Under the pieces are notes generated by a model. The model ran no database searches, was not told the origin of the DNA, and saw only the letters and a program-made list of their open reading frames with translations. This document shows, piece by piece, positions 8,621-17,446 of a DNA stretch of 64,000 nt. The stretch is taken from contig NZ_MSSV01000003.1 of assembly GCF_002150505.1 (NCBI RefSeq), positions 342,376-406,375 on the forward strand. Reading direction: 5' to 3'. The position numbers and the translations under genes were made by a program. The stretch is from Algoriphagus ratkowskyi. GTDB lineage: Bacteria > Bacteroidota > Bacteroidia > Cytophagales > Cyclobacteriaceae. The stretch's first letter is position 1. Every line of letters starts with the position of its first letter.

Positions 8621-9529
8621 ATGACTGGAGCTATTATCGCATTTTTATGCCTTTTACTGGGACTTTTTCTACAGAAACAACCTAATCTTCCCTTAGATAA
8701 AATAACGAAATGGGTTAATGCTTATCTTCTAAATATTGTTCTCCCTGCGCTTGCTCTTCTATACATACCGCAGATTGATCCTGGCTGGGATTTGCTCTTA
8801 CCTATATCTGCAGCTTGGTTCACCTTCCTTTTATCTTGGTTAATTTTCGGGACGATAGGCAAAATTTTAAAGTGGGACAACCAAACCACAGGTTGCTTAG
8901 TAATCGTATCCGGTCTAGCCAATACGTCGTTTTTAGGATTTCCTGTGGTAGAAGCATTGTATGGAAAAGAAGCCTTGCCGATAGCACTCCTTATAGATCA
9001 AGGTGGTTCATTTTTACTTGTTTCATCACTTTCGATTTTAGTAGGCTCAATCTATTCTCATAAGGAAGGAAACCTGAGTTCAATACCTATGAAAATCCTG
9101 AAGTTTCCACCTTTTGGATTTTTGTTAGCGACCATAGCTATGAGTATTTTAGGATGGAAAACTCCAGAGTTTTTGATTCCAATAGTTACACTGATTGGAA
9201 AAACTATGGCGCCAATGGCCATTTTTGCAATTGGATTAAAGTTCTCTCTAGACTTCGACTCACTCAGCTCTAGGTTTTATTGGTTTGGAATGGGCTATCG
9301 GCTGTTACTGGCGCCTATCATGGTTTGGTTGATCTATAGGAATTTTATCCCTGAAAATAGCCTAGAATTCAAAGTCACCGTACTCGAAAGTGCTATGGCT
9401 CCCATGATCACAGGCTCCATAGTAGCCATCCAGTACGATCTTAGGCCCAAGCTAGCCACACTGCTTGCTGGTCTGGGAATACCTATCTCAATCGTAACGA
9501 TTATGATTTGGTATTACTTCCTTGGTTGA
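8621..9529 (+). CDS. AEC-family (auxin efflux carrier-like) transporter
   Basis: A 302-residue inner-membrane protein with about ten predicted membrane segments in the two-half layout of the AEC family. Supporting motifs are the LNIVLPALALLYIP break in the first half, the LVIVSGLANTSFLGFPVVEALYG region (shown here as GLANTSFLGFPVVEALYG) and the C-terminal ESAMAPMITGSIVA. Family members carry organic acids or amino acids; the substrate cannot be read from the sequence. It abuts suhB convergently with no spacer and does not appear to be in an operon. Confidence 0.9.
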   Translation: MTGAIIAFLCLLLGLFLQKQPNLPLDKITKWVNAYLLNIVLPALALLYIPQIDPGWDLLLPISAAWFTFLLSWLIFGTIGKILKWDNQTTGCLVIVSGLANTSFLGFPVVEALYGKEALPIALLIDQGGSFLLVSSLSILVGSIYSHKEGNLSSIPMKILKFPPFGFLLATIAMSILGWKTPEFLIPIVTLIGKTMAPMAIFAIGLKFSLDFDSLSSRFYWFGMGYRLLLAPIMVWLIYRNFIPENSLEFKVTVLESAMAPMITGSIVAIQYDLRPKLATLLAGLGIPISIVTIMIWYYFLG

Positions 9530-10333
9530 TTAATCCCAAACTTTTTTTAAGTCTGAGAGAATTTCCTCATGAATCTTACGATTGGTTGCCAAAATCTGCC
9601 TGCCAAAAACAAAATCATTTCCACCTGAGAAATCAGTGACACTCCCCCCTGCTTCGGCTACGATCAACGTTCCTGCTGCAACGTCGTAGGAATTAAGATT
9701 GTATTCAAAAAATCCTTCTACACGTCCTGCGGCTACATAACATAAATCTACAGCTGCGCTTCCAAATCTACGTGCACCATGTGATGTAGTCAACAAGGAT
9801 TTTAGAGCAGCCAGATATTTGTCAATCATTTCGAAGTTGGAATAAGGAAAGCCTGTAGCAATAAGCGATTCAGAGAGAGTCTTGGCTTCGCTTACTCTGA
9901 TGCGAGTATCATTACAAAAGGCTCCTCCACCTTTCATTGCATAAAAACATTCGTGAAGATTCACTTCATAGACCACACCCAGTACTACTTCATCCCTCTC
10001 CATCAAGGCAATACTTACGCAAAAGATAGGAACACCATGGATAAAATTTGTTGTGCCATCCAATGGATCAATCACCCAATTGAAAACTTCTGCTTGAGTA
10101 GTGTTTGTACCTTCTTCCGTGATAAAACCAGCCTCAGGAAAAATTAAAGCTAATCTATTCACGATGAGCCTTTCAGCTTCCTTATCTACGTAAGATACCA
10201 GATCATTAAAACCTTTATGTTCCACTCGATCTAGATTGAAGTGCTGTCTTTCCCTCCGAATAAAGGCTCCGGCCTCTTTGGCTATTTCTTGCGTATTCTC
10301 AAGAAGTACTGTAAGTTTTTCAGTTGAGATCAT
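9530..10333 (-). CDS. suhB: Inositol monophosphatase family protein (SuhB-like)
   Basis: Mg2+-dependent phosphatase of the IMPase fold. All three signatures are present: ITEEGT (Glu73/Glu74), DPLDGTTNF (residues 89-97) and YDVAAGTLIVAEAGG with Asp217. Length 267 aa is typical. In bacteria such enzymes hydrolyse inositol 1-phosphate or related sugar phosphates, and SuhB also assists rRNA antitermination in E. coli; which role applies here is open, so the symbol is by family resemblance. It starts 18 bp after rsmI in the same direction, so the likely unit is DUF493 - phhB - rsmI - suhB. Confidence 0.9.
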   Translation of the reverse strand: MISTEKLTVLLENTQEIAKEAGAFIRRERQHFNLDRVEHKGFNDLVSYVDKEAERLIVNRLALIFPEAGFITEEGTNTTQAEVFNWVIDPLDGTTNFIHGVPIFCVSIALMERDEVVLGVVYEVNLHECFYAMKGGGAFCNDTRIRVSEAKTLSESLIATGFPYSNFEMIDKYLAALKSLLTTSHGARRFGSAAVDLCYVAAGRVEGFFEYNLNSYDVAAGTLIVAEAGGSVTDFSGGNDFVFGRQILATNRKIHEEILSDLKKVWD

Positions 10334-10351
10334 AATCGATGGTTATATAAA

Positions 10352-11044
10352 TCAGGCTTTGGGATTCTTTCCAGCCACTGTAAGGACGATTTCTCCTTTT
10401 AAGGTATTGGTCTGATAATATTCAATTAACTCGGCTAGGGTGCCTCTAACGTTCTCCTCATGGAGCTTAGTAAGCTCACGGGATACACAAGCTTGCCTTT
10501 CTTCACCAAAAGCTTCAGCAAGCTGTCCCAGAGTTTTCAAAAGACGGTGGGGTGATTCATAAAAAATTATGGTGCGAACTTCTTCCACTAAACCCTCAAT
10601 TCTTGTCTTTCTCCCCTTTTTGTGCGGCAGAAATCCTTCGAATACAAAGCGATCATTTGGCAAACCGCTATTCACCAGGGCAGGTACAAAGGCTGTGGCT
10701 CCTGGAAGGCATTGTACATCCAATCCAGCAGCGAGCACTTCTCTAACCAATAGAAATCCTGGATCTGAAATAGCTGGGGTGCCTGCATCGCTGATCAAGG
10801 CAAATACTTCCCCTCTATTCATTCGCTCTACCAGTTTTACAACTGTTTTATGTTCGTTGAAAATATGATAGCTCTGTAGAGGGCGTGAAATTTCCAGATG
10901 TTTGAGTAATTGCCCACTTGTACGCGTATCTTCTGCGAGGATCACATCGGCAGTTTTTAGCACCTCGATCGCCCGTAGTGTGATGTCCTTCAGATTTCCA
11001 ATGGGAGTCGGTACTAGAAATAAGTTGGGGGAATTTTCACTCAT
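10352..11044 (-). CDS. rsmI: 16S rRNA (cytidine1402-2'-O)-methyltransferase
   Basis: SAM-dependent tetrapyrrole-methylase-fold enzyme that 2'-O-methylates C1402 in the decoding centre. Diagnostic segments are [20 protein letters not shown] (10-29), the [13 protein letters not shown] motif, [15 protein letters not shown], and [12 protein letters not shown]. Length 230 aa is at the short end; the usual small C-terminal domain seems reduced. Its ATG overlaps the phhB stop (ATGA, 4 bp), suggesting translational coupling. Confidence 0.95.
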   Translation of the reverse strand: MSENSPNLFLVPTPIGNLKDITLRAIEVLKTADVILAEDTRTSGQLLKHLEISRPLQSYHIFNEHKTVVKLVERMNRGEVFALISDAGTPAISDPGFLLVREVLAAGLDVQCLPGATAFVPALVNSGLPNDRFVFEGFLPHKKGRKTRIEGLVEEVRTIIFYESPHRLLKTLGQLAEAFGEERQACVSRELTKLHEENVRGTLAELIEYYQTNTLKGEIVLTVAGKNPKA

Positions 11045-11274
11045 GCACCTAGCTCATCAATGGCTTTGGCCAATTCACGGTCTTTCTTGGTCACTGTATT
11101 CCCCGCATCATGAGTGGTCAATTCAATTATAACCTTATTGTAAACATTGCTCCAATTCGGGTGGTGCTGAGCTGCCTCGGCTAAAAATGCCACTCGGGTC
11201 ATAAAAGCAAATGCCTCTTGAAAATCTTTGAATTTGAATGTTTTCTTCAACTTGTTATCTTCTTCTTTCCACAT
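11041..11274 (-). CDS. phhB: Pterin-4a-carbinolamine dehydratase
   Basis: Small 77-residue enzyme that dehydrates 4a-hydroxytetrahydropterin during pterin cofactor recycling. The signature E-AAQ-HHPNW (Glu33 to Trp41) with the catalytic His pair 37/38, followed by LTTHD with His55, is intact. Length is slightly shorter than the usual 95-110 aa, with a trimmed N-terminus. An aromatic amino acid hydroxylase partner is not in the window. The stop overlaps the rsmI start by 4 bp, and it starts 12 bp after the DUF493 gene. Confidence 0.9.
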   Translation of the reverse strand: MWKEEDNKLKKTFKFKDFQEAFAFMTRVAFLAEAAQHHPNWSNVYNKVIIELTTHDAGNTVTKKDRELAKAIDELGA

Positions 11275-11286
11275 AGGTCAATCAGT

Positions 11287-11556
11287 TTAAAGTGAGATTA
11301 GTCCTTCTATTTTAGCCGCCTGCTCATAGATGTTGATGATCTGATCAGCGCTCTGCATCATAGCCTGAACAGTGGTACTAACATATTTCCCTCCAGAACT
11401 TGCCTTAGTGCTTACCTCATGCTTTGGGAATAGAGCAAGCACTTCATTTTCTTTTTCACCAGGTACTATAAACTTGAACATATAAAGTTGCGGAAACTCT
11501 CCGCTGGCTTCTAATTGTTCTTTAAAGTTTTCTCGGTCAAATTCCTTTTTTGCCAT
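11287..11556 (-). CDS. DUF493 (YbeD-like) family protein
   Basis: An 89-residue protein with the small ferredoxin-like ACT-resembling fold of the DUF493/YbeD family: FPQLYMFKFIVPG near the N-terminus, STKASSGGKYVSTTVQ in the middle and a closing helix SADQIINIYEQAAKIEG. Function is unknown; E. coli YbeD sits beside lipoate genes, but no such genes are here. First gene of the small unit leading to phhB, rsmI and the IMPase gene. Confidence 0.88.
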   Translation of the reverse strand: MAKKEFDRENFKEQLEASGEFPQLYMFKFIVPGEKENEVLALFPKHEVSTKASSGGKYVSTTVQAMMQSADQIINIYEQAAKIEGLISL

Positions 11557-11598
11557 ACCAACTAATGTTTTGCTAAATACATTTCGAATATAAACAAA

Positions 11599-11624
11599 GA
11601 ACCCATGCTGTCAGGCATGGGTTC
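11599..11624 (-). terminator. Terminator of the PpiD/SurA-like gene
   Basis: A 10-bp perfect stem (GAACCCATGC and its complement) with a 6-nt loop, 21 bp after the stop of the gene at 11645. On the minus strand it is followed by CTTTGTTTATA, a weak U-rich tail. Confidence 0.7.
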
Positions 11625-11644
11625 CGAATCTAATTTCTTTTCTA

Positions 11645-13756
11645 TTAAAAGAATTTATATCGATAGTCCTTGACACCTGCCAAATCTTGCAGTGCCATCA
11701 TCACAGAATACGTAGTTCTTTGAGAAGCATTTTGAGTCAGTTGCCCCTGATATGCAGAATAGTCACCTATTTCCGCTGCTGGAGTCAATGTGTTCAATTT
11801 AGCCACGATCACCCCTACGTCTTCACGGATTGGCTTTGTAAGCTCTCCTTGCTTGATGCCGAAGATTGAACCGATCGCTGCTGGAGCGAAACCAACGCCA
11901 GGTATTACATTAGCACTAAGCTTCAAATCAGGAACCTCATTGATAGAAGCTTCATTGGCAAAGACAGCTTTCATTTCTTCTAACGAAGTTTTTCCTGCTA
12001 ATTTAGATTTGATGACTTCCGCTTTTTTCTCATTTCTAACTTGAGCTTCTACTTGCTCCTTCACATCAGCCAACTTTACATCTCCTTCGTCTCTTCTGCT
12101 CACAAGGGCAGCTACTACATAAGCATTTTCTAGTTCAATAACTGAGGAAATTTCTCCAGTAGACGTTTCGTCAGCAAATGCCCAACGAATTACTTCTCTA
12201 GCGTTTTGAAGATTGTTTATATTTCTAGCACTTGCATCTATATTATTCGCCTGAATAATTCTATAATTTTCAGAGGTTGCGTTTTCGGTGAACTCATTTC
12301 GGTTGCCAGCATTTGCTGCAAAAGAATCAGCATTTCTGAAAGCTTCGTTTCTAGTAGCATCACTAGCTACTAATTCCACTTCAAGTGTCGCAACTTTCGT
12401 GTAAGTGCTCTTAGGCATTTCAGTCACTTTTACGATATGGAAACCGTATTCAGTTTCTACCAAATTAGGCAGTATTCCTGTCGATTTTGCTGCATAAGCT
12501 GCTTCAGCAAATTCGGTAACGAAATCGGCCTTTGCAAAATAACCTAAATCTCCACCATTCTGAGCCGTGCCATCCTGACCATATTGTCTAGCAGCAATTT
12601 CAAAATTGTCGTCAGTTTTTACTTCAGCAAGAACTGTTTCTGCTTGGGTTCTTACTACAGCTTTAGTAGCATCGTCCATTCCTTCTGTGCTGAATAGTAT
12701 ATGAGAAGCTCTCAATCTTGGAGTTCCTGAATATTGATCAGTGACCTTATAAGACACATAAGTAGAGTTAGCCGTAATGAAAGGTCCATAAGTTTGGCCT
12801 GCTTCAATTCCGTCAACATTGTTAGTCAAATTAGCTGGAAGCTCTTCACCCGGTTTGAAAGTGTAAAAAGGAGTTGGTGCATCGGAGTTTCTCAATGAAA
12901 ACAGAGAATCATTCTCTGCAGTCTTAAACTCGTTAGTCAATTCATTGATCTGAGAAATAACATCTGCTGAATCTAGACCACTTGGCTGAATGCTAAAACT
13001 TACATACTCAAGACTTACAGCATTTCCAGACTTGAATTTGCTTTGGTTCTTTTTCAAATATGCTTGCATATCGCTATCAGAAACAGTTACGTCTTCATCT
13101 GCGATTGCATAGAAAGGAACGAATAAGATAGATGCATCAGCGATAGTATTCGCTGCTTTGTATTCTTCCTTAGCCTCAGCTTGAGTAGCGAATTCAGAAG
13201 TCGCTAGCATATTGTCATACTTTATTCTCAATCTAGCATCAGCGAAAAGTCGCTCTTGCTGAGCCCAGTAGGCCTGCTGAGCAGGATCTGCAGTTTCTAG
13301 AGATTGAAGGAAGGCAATTAGCTGACTTTTATCAAACTGCCCAGTCTGTGGATTTACCAATTGCTGACGTAATTCCGGAACAATGTTTTTGCCTTGAACC
13401 ATATCAACCAATTCCGCATCTGAAATAGTTAATCCCAATTTCTCGTATTCTTCTCTGAATACACGCTCCACAATCATTGACTGCCAAGCTTGCTCTCTGA
13501 TAGAGTACATTTCTACTTCAGAAGGGACTTGTCCAGTTCTTTGCTGATTTGCAAGTTTGAATTCTTCTACTCGGGCGATGTACTCTTCGTAGGTGATATC
13601 TTCACCTGCGATCTCGCCTACGATATTCTGACTTGCGCCAAGAAGGGAGGAATTTGGACTCAATAAATCTCCTCCTAGAAGGAATAAAATCAATCCGCCG
13701 GCAATTACGCCGATCATAAGACCTGTCCTTTGTCTAATTTGTTTAATTAACGCCAT
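11645..13756 (-). CDS. Membrane-anchored peptidyl-prolyl isomerase / chaperone (PpiD/SurA-like)
   Basis: A 703-residue envelope folding factor. One N-terminal membrane anchor (about residues 12-29, GLMIGVIAGGLILFLLGG) is followed by a SurA-type N-terminal chaperone domain and a parvulin PPIC domain at about 340-450, with RASHILFS, GGDLGYF and TEYGFHIVKV. A second degenerate parvulin-like region may follow. The architecture is that of PpiD, which helps newly exported outer-membrane proteins fold. It is downstream of the CNNM/CBS gene in the conserved Bacteroidota cluster containing lptC and an OMP, fitting an envelope-assembly role. A terminator follows. Confidence 0.9.
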   Translation of the reverse strand: MALIKQIRQRTGLMIGVIAGGLILFLLGGDLLSPNSSLLGASQNIVGEIAGEDITYEEYIARVEEFKLANQQRTGQVPSEVEMYSIREQAWQSMIVERVFREEYEKLGLTISDAELVDMVQGKNIVPELRQQLVNPQTGQFDKSQLIAFLQSLETADPAQQAYWAQQERLFADARLRIKYDNMLATSEFATQAEAKEEYKAANTIADASILFVPFYAIADEDVTVSDSDMQAYLKKNQSKFKSGNAVSLEYVSFSIQPSGLDSADVISQINELTNEFKTAENDSLFSLRNSDAPTPFYTFKPGEELPANLTNNVDGIEAGQTYGPFITANSTYVSYKVTDQYSGTPRLRASHILFSTEGMDDATKAVVRTQAETVLAEVKTDDNFEIAARQYGQDGTAQNGGDLGYFAKADFVTEFAEAAYAAKSTGILPNLVETEYGFHIVKVTEMPKSTYTKVATLEVELVASDATRNEAFRNADSFAANAGNRNEFTENATSENYRIIQANNIDASARNINNLQNAREVIRWAFADETSTGEISSVIELENAYVVAALVSRRDEGDVKLADVKEQVEAQVRNEKKAEVIKSKLAGKTSLEEMKAVFANEASINEVPDLKLSANVIPGVGFAPAAIGSIFGIKQGELTKPIREDVGVIVAKLNTLTPAAEIGDYSAYQGQLTQNASQRTTYSVMMALQDLAGVKDYRYKFF

Positions 13757-13840
13757 TATTGTTACTACGCTTTTTTAGAATGTCGCAAAATAAGAGCATT
13801 ACGAACGAAATTCAAAATATATTCTGAATCAAACTCTTAA

Positions 13841-15124
13841 CTAGAAAATTCCCGAGCTGTTGATTTTCACACGAACGGTCTCAATTCTATGCTCTTGCTT
13901 TGTCATTATTGTGAAATTATAGGACTCAAAAGTAACCGATTCGCCTTTCTTTGGAAGGTTCTCTGTAAGTGAAAGAATAAGTCCAGATAGGGTCTCAAAG
14001 TCCCCAATCGGCAATTCCCAACCATATTTATCATTGAGATAGTCAATTTCGTGACGTGCACTTAGCAAATATTCCTGATCAGAAATTTTCTGCTCGATCA
14101 AATCATCTGAGTCATATTCGTCTTCTATTTCTCCAAAAATCTCTTCAATAATATCTTCCATAGACACTATACCTGAGGTACCTCCAAACTCATCAACCAC
14201 CAAAGCGAGGCTTTTTCGCTCCTGTATAAATTGAATCAGTAATTCATTTGCCAAGGCAGACTCTGGTGCAATGATTATCGGAGTAAGTATTTCTTCGATG
14301 GTTTTAGGCTTCTTAAACAGTTCCAATTGGTGGCAATATCCGATCACATCATCGATAGATTCCCTATAGACAATAACCTTGGAATGTCCACTTTCTTCAA
14401 ATACCTGCTTCAACTCTTCTATAGCATCTGCTACTTCTACAGAAACAATATCTGTCCGTGGCACCATGCATTCTCTCACTCTCACCGTTTTAAATTCTAC
14501 GGCATTATCAAAAATCTTTGTATCAATCTCCACATGACCATCTTCCTTTCCTTTATGAATATGATTTTGCACAAAGCTGTTCAGATCAGTCACCGTGAAT
14601 ACAGGCTTGTCCTCACTGTATTCCAAACGGAGTATCTTAGTGATGAAAAATCTAGAAAGTCCCACAATTGCCCATACTACAGGGTAGAACAGCACATACA
14701 CCAAGTAGAAGGGTAATGCAAAGAAATTTAACATGCTGTTGGGATTCAACATGAAGAGGCTTTTAGGCAAGAATTCAGCAGTCACTAAGACTACAATAGT
14801 GGAAATCAAAGTCTGTAATACCAGCACAATTGCATCATTATTAAAACCATCTGGCAGCCACATTTTCAACGGACCTTCCATGAGGTGAGCCATAAAGATA
14901 CCGTAGAGTACCAGGGAGATGGTATTCCCCAAAAGTGTTGTACCGATGAATTGTCCAGGGCGCTTTACAAATATGCTGAGCAACCTGCCTGTCAGATCAC
15001 CTTGTTTGTTTTGAAGCTCTATCTGAAGCTTATTTGCTGATATAAATGCAATCTCCATCCCTGAAAAGAAAGCAGATAACACCAGTGTGAGGAGCACAAA
15101 AATTAAATCATAACTTATTTCCAT
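13841..15124 (-). CDS. CNNM/CBS-domain (CorC/HlyC-like, GldE-like) membrane protein
   Basis: A 427-residue hemolysin-family protein. The N-terminal DUF21/CNNM membrane domain (about 1-190) begins with ALSAFFSGMEIAFISAN, shown here as SAFFSGMEIAFISAN. Then come two CBS domains (about 205-335, with VRECMVPRTDIVSVE and LALVVDEFGGTSGIVSMEDI) and a C-terminal CorC/HlyC domain (about 345-425). Relatives are linked to Mg2+/Co2+ efflux; in Flavobacteria the paralogue GldE is needed for gliding. Whether this is GldE cannot be decided without phylogeny. It lies 2 bp after the small membrane protein gene and before ppiD. Confidence 0.9.
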   Translation of the reverse strand: MEISYDLIFVLLTLVLSAFFSGMEIAFISANKLQIELQNKQGDLTGRLLSIFVKRPGQFIGTTLLGNTISLVLYGIFMAHLMEGPLKMWLPDGFNNDAIVLVLQTLISTIVVLVTAEFLPKSLFMLNPNSMLNFFALPFYLVYVLFYPVVWAIVGLSRFFITKILRLEYSEDKPVFTVTDLNSFVQNHIHKGKEDGHVEIDTKIFDNAVEFKTVRVRECMVPRTDIVSVEVADAIEELKQVFEESGHSKVIVYRESIDDVIGYCHQLELFKKPKTIEEILTPIIIAPESALANELLIQFIQERKSLALVVDEFGGTSGIVSMEDIIEEIFGEIEDEYDSDDLIEQKISDQEYLLSARHEIDYLNDKYGWELPIGDFETLSGLILSLTENLPKKGESVTFESYNFTIMTKQEHRIETVRVKINSSGIF

Positions 15125-15126
15125 TC

Positions 15127-15336
15127 TTAACGCTTTTTGCGGGGTTTGGCCTTTTTATTCGGCATGGGTGGTTCTTCGGGCTTTTGCATTTTGCGATACT
15201 GAAACCAAAATAATAGGGCTACCGCAAACATAAAAATTGCATAGGAAGCTCCCACTCCTTGGGTGACGGTCTGATGAATCCCCACAATCATCAATGCAAG
15301 CGAAAGTGCTAATAATAATGCGTCAACTAATTTCAT
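15127..15336 (-). CDS. Small two-helix membrane protein, 69 aa
   Basis: Unrecognised small protein with two predicted membrane helices (ALLLALSLALMIVGIH and ASYAIFMFAVALLFWF), the first followed by TVTQGVGA, and a very basic C-terminus ending in KKAKPRKKR. The tail should be cytoplasmic by the positive-inside rule. It is 2 bp upstream of the CNNM gene and about 75 bp after lptC, so it is likely co-expressed with both. Confidence 0.75.
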   Translation of the reverse strand: MKLVDALLLALSLALMIVGIHQTVTQGVGASYAIFMFAVALLFWFQYRKMQKPEEPPMPNKKAKPRKKR

Positions 15337-15410
15337 TCTGGATTTTTAGCGAGTACAGAGAAACCAAAATTCTGTACTGTTTATCAATTGTTCTGTTACT
15401 TATTAATCTA

Positions 15411-15956
15411 TTAAATTCCTTCTCCAGATAATTCAATCTGGCCATCTCTAGGATTTTTGAGCGTGTAAGTACTGAAAGTCTCGTCTGCTTCGAAGCCAGA
15501 ACCATAGGAGAATGTGCCTCCATTTTGTACTCTGACAAATTTTTCTGTATAAATTTTTTTCTTATTCGGCTCCCAAAAAAGCTCTTCAGATTGAAGTTTC
15601 TGATCCTTGATAATATTGTGAACTTGCACATTACCCTCTCCCTTAAAAATATTATCCTCCTTGTACAAATACCCCCTATCTGCTACCATAGTAGTGCTCA
15701 GCTCACCATTTTTTTCAAAAATCTGTATCTCTATTCCTTCAGGAAACTCCTGATTACCATTTGCAAAATCAAGTTGCTTAGGAGCCTTAATTTCTGAGCG
15801 TACGATCGCTGAATCACTTCGGATGAGATGAATATTGATAGCCATATTAATAGGCCCAACATAAGCTTCCAGTACCGAAGCATCCACATCTTCCCTGCAG
15901 GAACTAGTTAATGCGGCCACGCACACAAATACGAGTGATAGTATTCTATTCTTCAC
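15411..15956 (-). CDS. lptC: LPS export protein LptC
   Basis: Periplasmic component of the LptB2FGC exporter moving LPS from the inner membrane toward LptA. The 181-residue protein has a lipoprotein-like signal peptide ending in LTSSC and then the beta-jellyroll LptC pattern: FANGNQEFPEGIEIQIFEK, the GYLYKEDNIFKGEGNVQV segment, and a C-terminal LSGEG. The start codon is GTG, preceded by an exact -7 box and 4 nt. The preceding TPR gene ends at a terminator, so lptC probably has its own promoter. It leads to the small membrane protein, CNNM and PpiD genes. Confidence 0.85.
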   Translation of the reverse strand: MKNRILSLVFVCVAALTSSCREDVDASVLEAYVGPINMAINIHLIRSDSAIVRSEIKAPKQLDFANGNQEFPEGIEIQIFEKNGELSTTMVADRGYLYKEDNIFKGEGNVQVHNIIKDQKLQSEELFWEPNKKKIYTEKFVRVQNGGTFSYGSGFEADETFSTYTLKNPRDGQIELSGEGI

Positions 15957-15960
15957 GGCT

Positions 15961-15968
15961 CAAAGATA
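15961..15968 (-). promoter_or_regulatory. Candidate -7 box TATCTTTG, 4 nt before the lptC GTG start
   Basis: An exact TAnnTTTG on the minus strand followed by AGCC and the GTG start. It implies a leaderless lptC message and supports this unusual start codon. Confidence 0.45.
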
Positions 15969-15996
15969 CTTGAAAATTGTTTTACGCCTATAAATG

Positions 15997-16025
15997 AAAA
16001 AAGGCAGCCCGAAGACTGCCTTTTT
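15997..16025 (-). terminator. Terminator after the TPR gene
   Basis: An 8- to 10-bp stem (core AAAGGCAG / CTGCCTTT) with an 8-nt loop. A-rich and T-rich flanks give a U-tract on the minus strand. It lies 16 bp beyond the stop of the TPR gene at 16041 and isolates lptC transcription. Confidence 0.8.
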
Positions 16026-16040
16026 ATATAATTTAATGAA

Positions 16041-17348
16041 TTAATCTCTTGTAGCCAAAGAAACTGACTCACCTACCCAGCATCCTGTGCTAAGCGACTG
16101 ACCAATTTGCATTCCTTCAGCAAAGACTTCTTCTTTTGATGGGAACTGAGCTCTAGCTTGAGCCATTCCTGAAGAATCTCCAGCTTTTTGATATGCATTA
16201 TAGGCAGCAATGAAAACAGCTCTGTCTTTAATCACGCTTACGCCTCCCTTACAATCATTGAATGAGTTCATGTACATACCACCGATCATGGAGTAGATAT
16301 CAGAATTTCTAGAAGGATCAAGGTTAGCAACTTCCTTAGCAGCAGATCTAGCAGCAGACTTCTTTCCCTGCTTCGCATAAATCTTAGCAAGCTCCATCTG
16401 AGCATCTGCTTTCTGCGTATTATTTTCTGCAAGTTTCAAGGCCTGACCCCACATAGCTTCAGCTTTATCAGAGTTTTCTTCTTGCATGTATCTCATTGCA
16501 ATCACCTGAGAGGTAGAGAAAGAAGGCTCATTCGCATGCTTAATTTCAAGTGCTTGTAAGAATGCTTTTGTACTGTAGCATTTGTATTGTACAGAATAGT
16601 TGAAGATTTGAGTAGCTAAAGCTTCATTTGTTGGATCAGCAGCCAATTTTGGCCCCATTGTATTCTCAATGAAGTTACAATCAATCAGCTCCATAGCCGC
16701 CAAAATCTGTTCAGTCGTACCTCTAAGAGTTGCTATATCTTCTCCTTTTGCTTCGGCCTTATCAAATTCAGATTGGATGAAATTAAATTTTTCCAATACC
16801 TGCTCTGGAGTATAAGCACTATGGTATGCATAATTTCTATAAACTATATTAAAATAATAAGCATATAGTCCAGTAGTAACTAATCCTCCATTAAGTTCTA
16901 TAGCTCTTTCAAAGTCTTTCGCAACGCTAGGGATTTTATCCTCATCACCTTTGAAATACTCATAGCCATAGTAGGCTTTATTCTCAATCCATTTCGCCTC
17001 ATCCTTATAAATCTCACCTCTCTTGATAAAGATGGACATTACTGAATCCTGATACACACGCTTCTGTGCCTCATCAGTAGTGGCTTTTGAAGCAGCATCA
17101 TAGATTACTACACCATTCTGATAGATAGATTCGTTAAGATTAGGCACATTCACAAGCAACCAGTTCAGTGGATGAGTAGCCTCTATAAACTGCTCAGAAT
17201 CCTTATAGTCAGTATAGGCAGCATTTAATTCTCTAGCTTTTTTCTCTAGCGCTGGATCGGCAGGAAATTTAAAATCCTGAGCTTGAACCAGCCCGGCTAC
17301 GAGCAGGGCAGCTATCCCTAAAATTGTAGATTTAATTTTCATTTTCAT
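16041..17348 (-). CDS. Secreted tetratricopeptide-repeat protein
   Basis: A 435-residue protein with an N-terminal signal peptide (cleavage after LVQAQ is likely) and TPR-like helices from about residue 120 on, clearest in AEAMWGQALKLAENN and AQMELAKIYAKQGKKSAARS. A lone cysteine-containing tail (STGCWVGESV) follows. Periplasmic localisation is expected. Homologous TPR proteins sit between the OMP gene and lptC in many Bacteroidota, which suggests envelope biogenesis; no enzymatic motif is seen. It follows the OMP gene by about 100 bp and ends at a terminator. Confidence 0.82.
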   Translation of the reverse strand: MKMKIKSTILGIAALLVAGLVQAQDFKFPADPALEKKARELNAAYTDYKDSEQFIEATHPLNWLLVNVPNLNESIYQNGVVIYDAASKATTDEAQKRVYQDSVMSIFIKRGEIYKDEAKWIENKAYYGYEYFKGDEDKIPSVAKDFERAIELNGGLVTTGLYAYYFNIVYRNYAYHSAYTPEQVLEKFNFIQSEFDKAEAKGEDIATLRGTTEQILAAMELIDCNFIENTMGPKLAADPTNEALATQIFNYSVQYKCYSTKAFLQALEIKHANEPSFSTSQVIAMRYMQEENSDKAEAMWGQALKLAENNTQKADAQMELAKIYAKQGKKSAARSAAKEVANLDPSRNSDIYSMIGGMYMNSFNDCKGGVSVIKDRAVFIAAYNAYQKAGDSSGMAQARAQFPSKEEVFAEGMQIGQSLSTGCWVGESVSLATRD

Positions 17349-17446
17349 AATGGTTTAATTCGGCACAATTTAATCTTCATGTCTAAATCCGGCTTATGAA
17401 TTCCGGACTTAACCATTTTGATTGTATGGTTTGGTTTGGTTAATTA

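Noticed and set aside
15323..15631. 102-codon frame opposite lptC region on the minus strand
   Set aside because: It lies inside lptC on the same strand in another frame; lptC has signal peptide, motif and promoter support.
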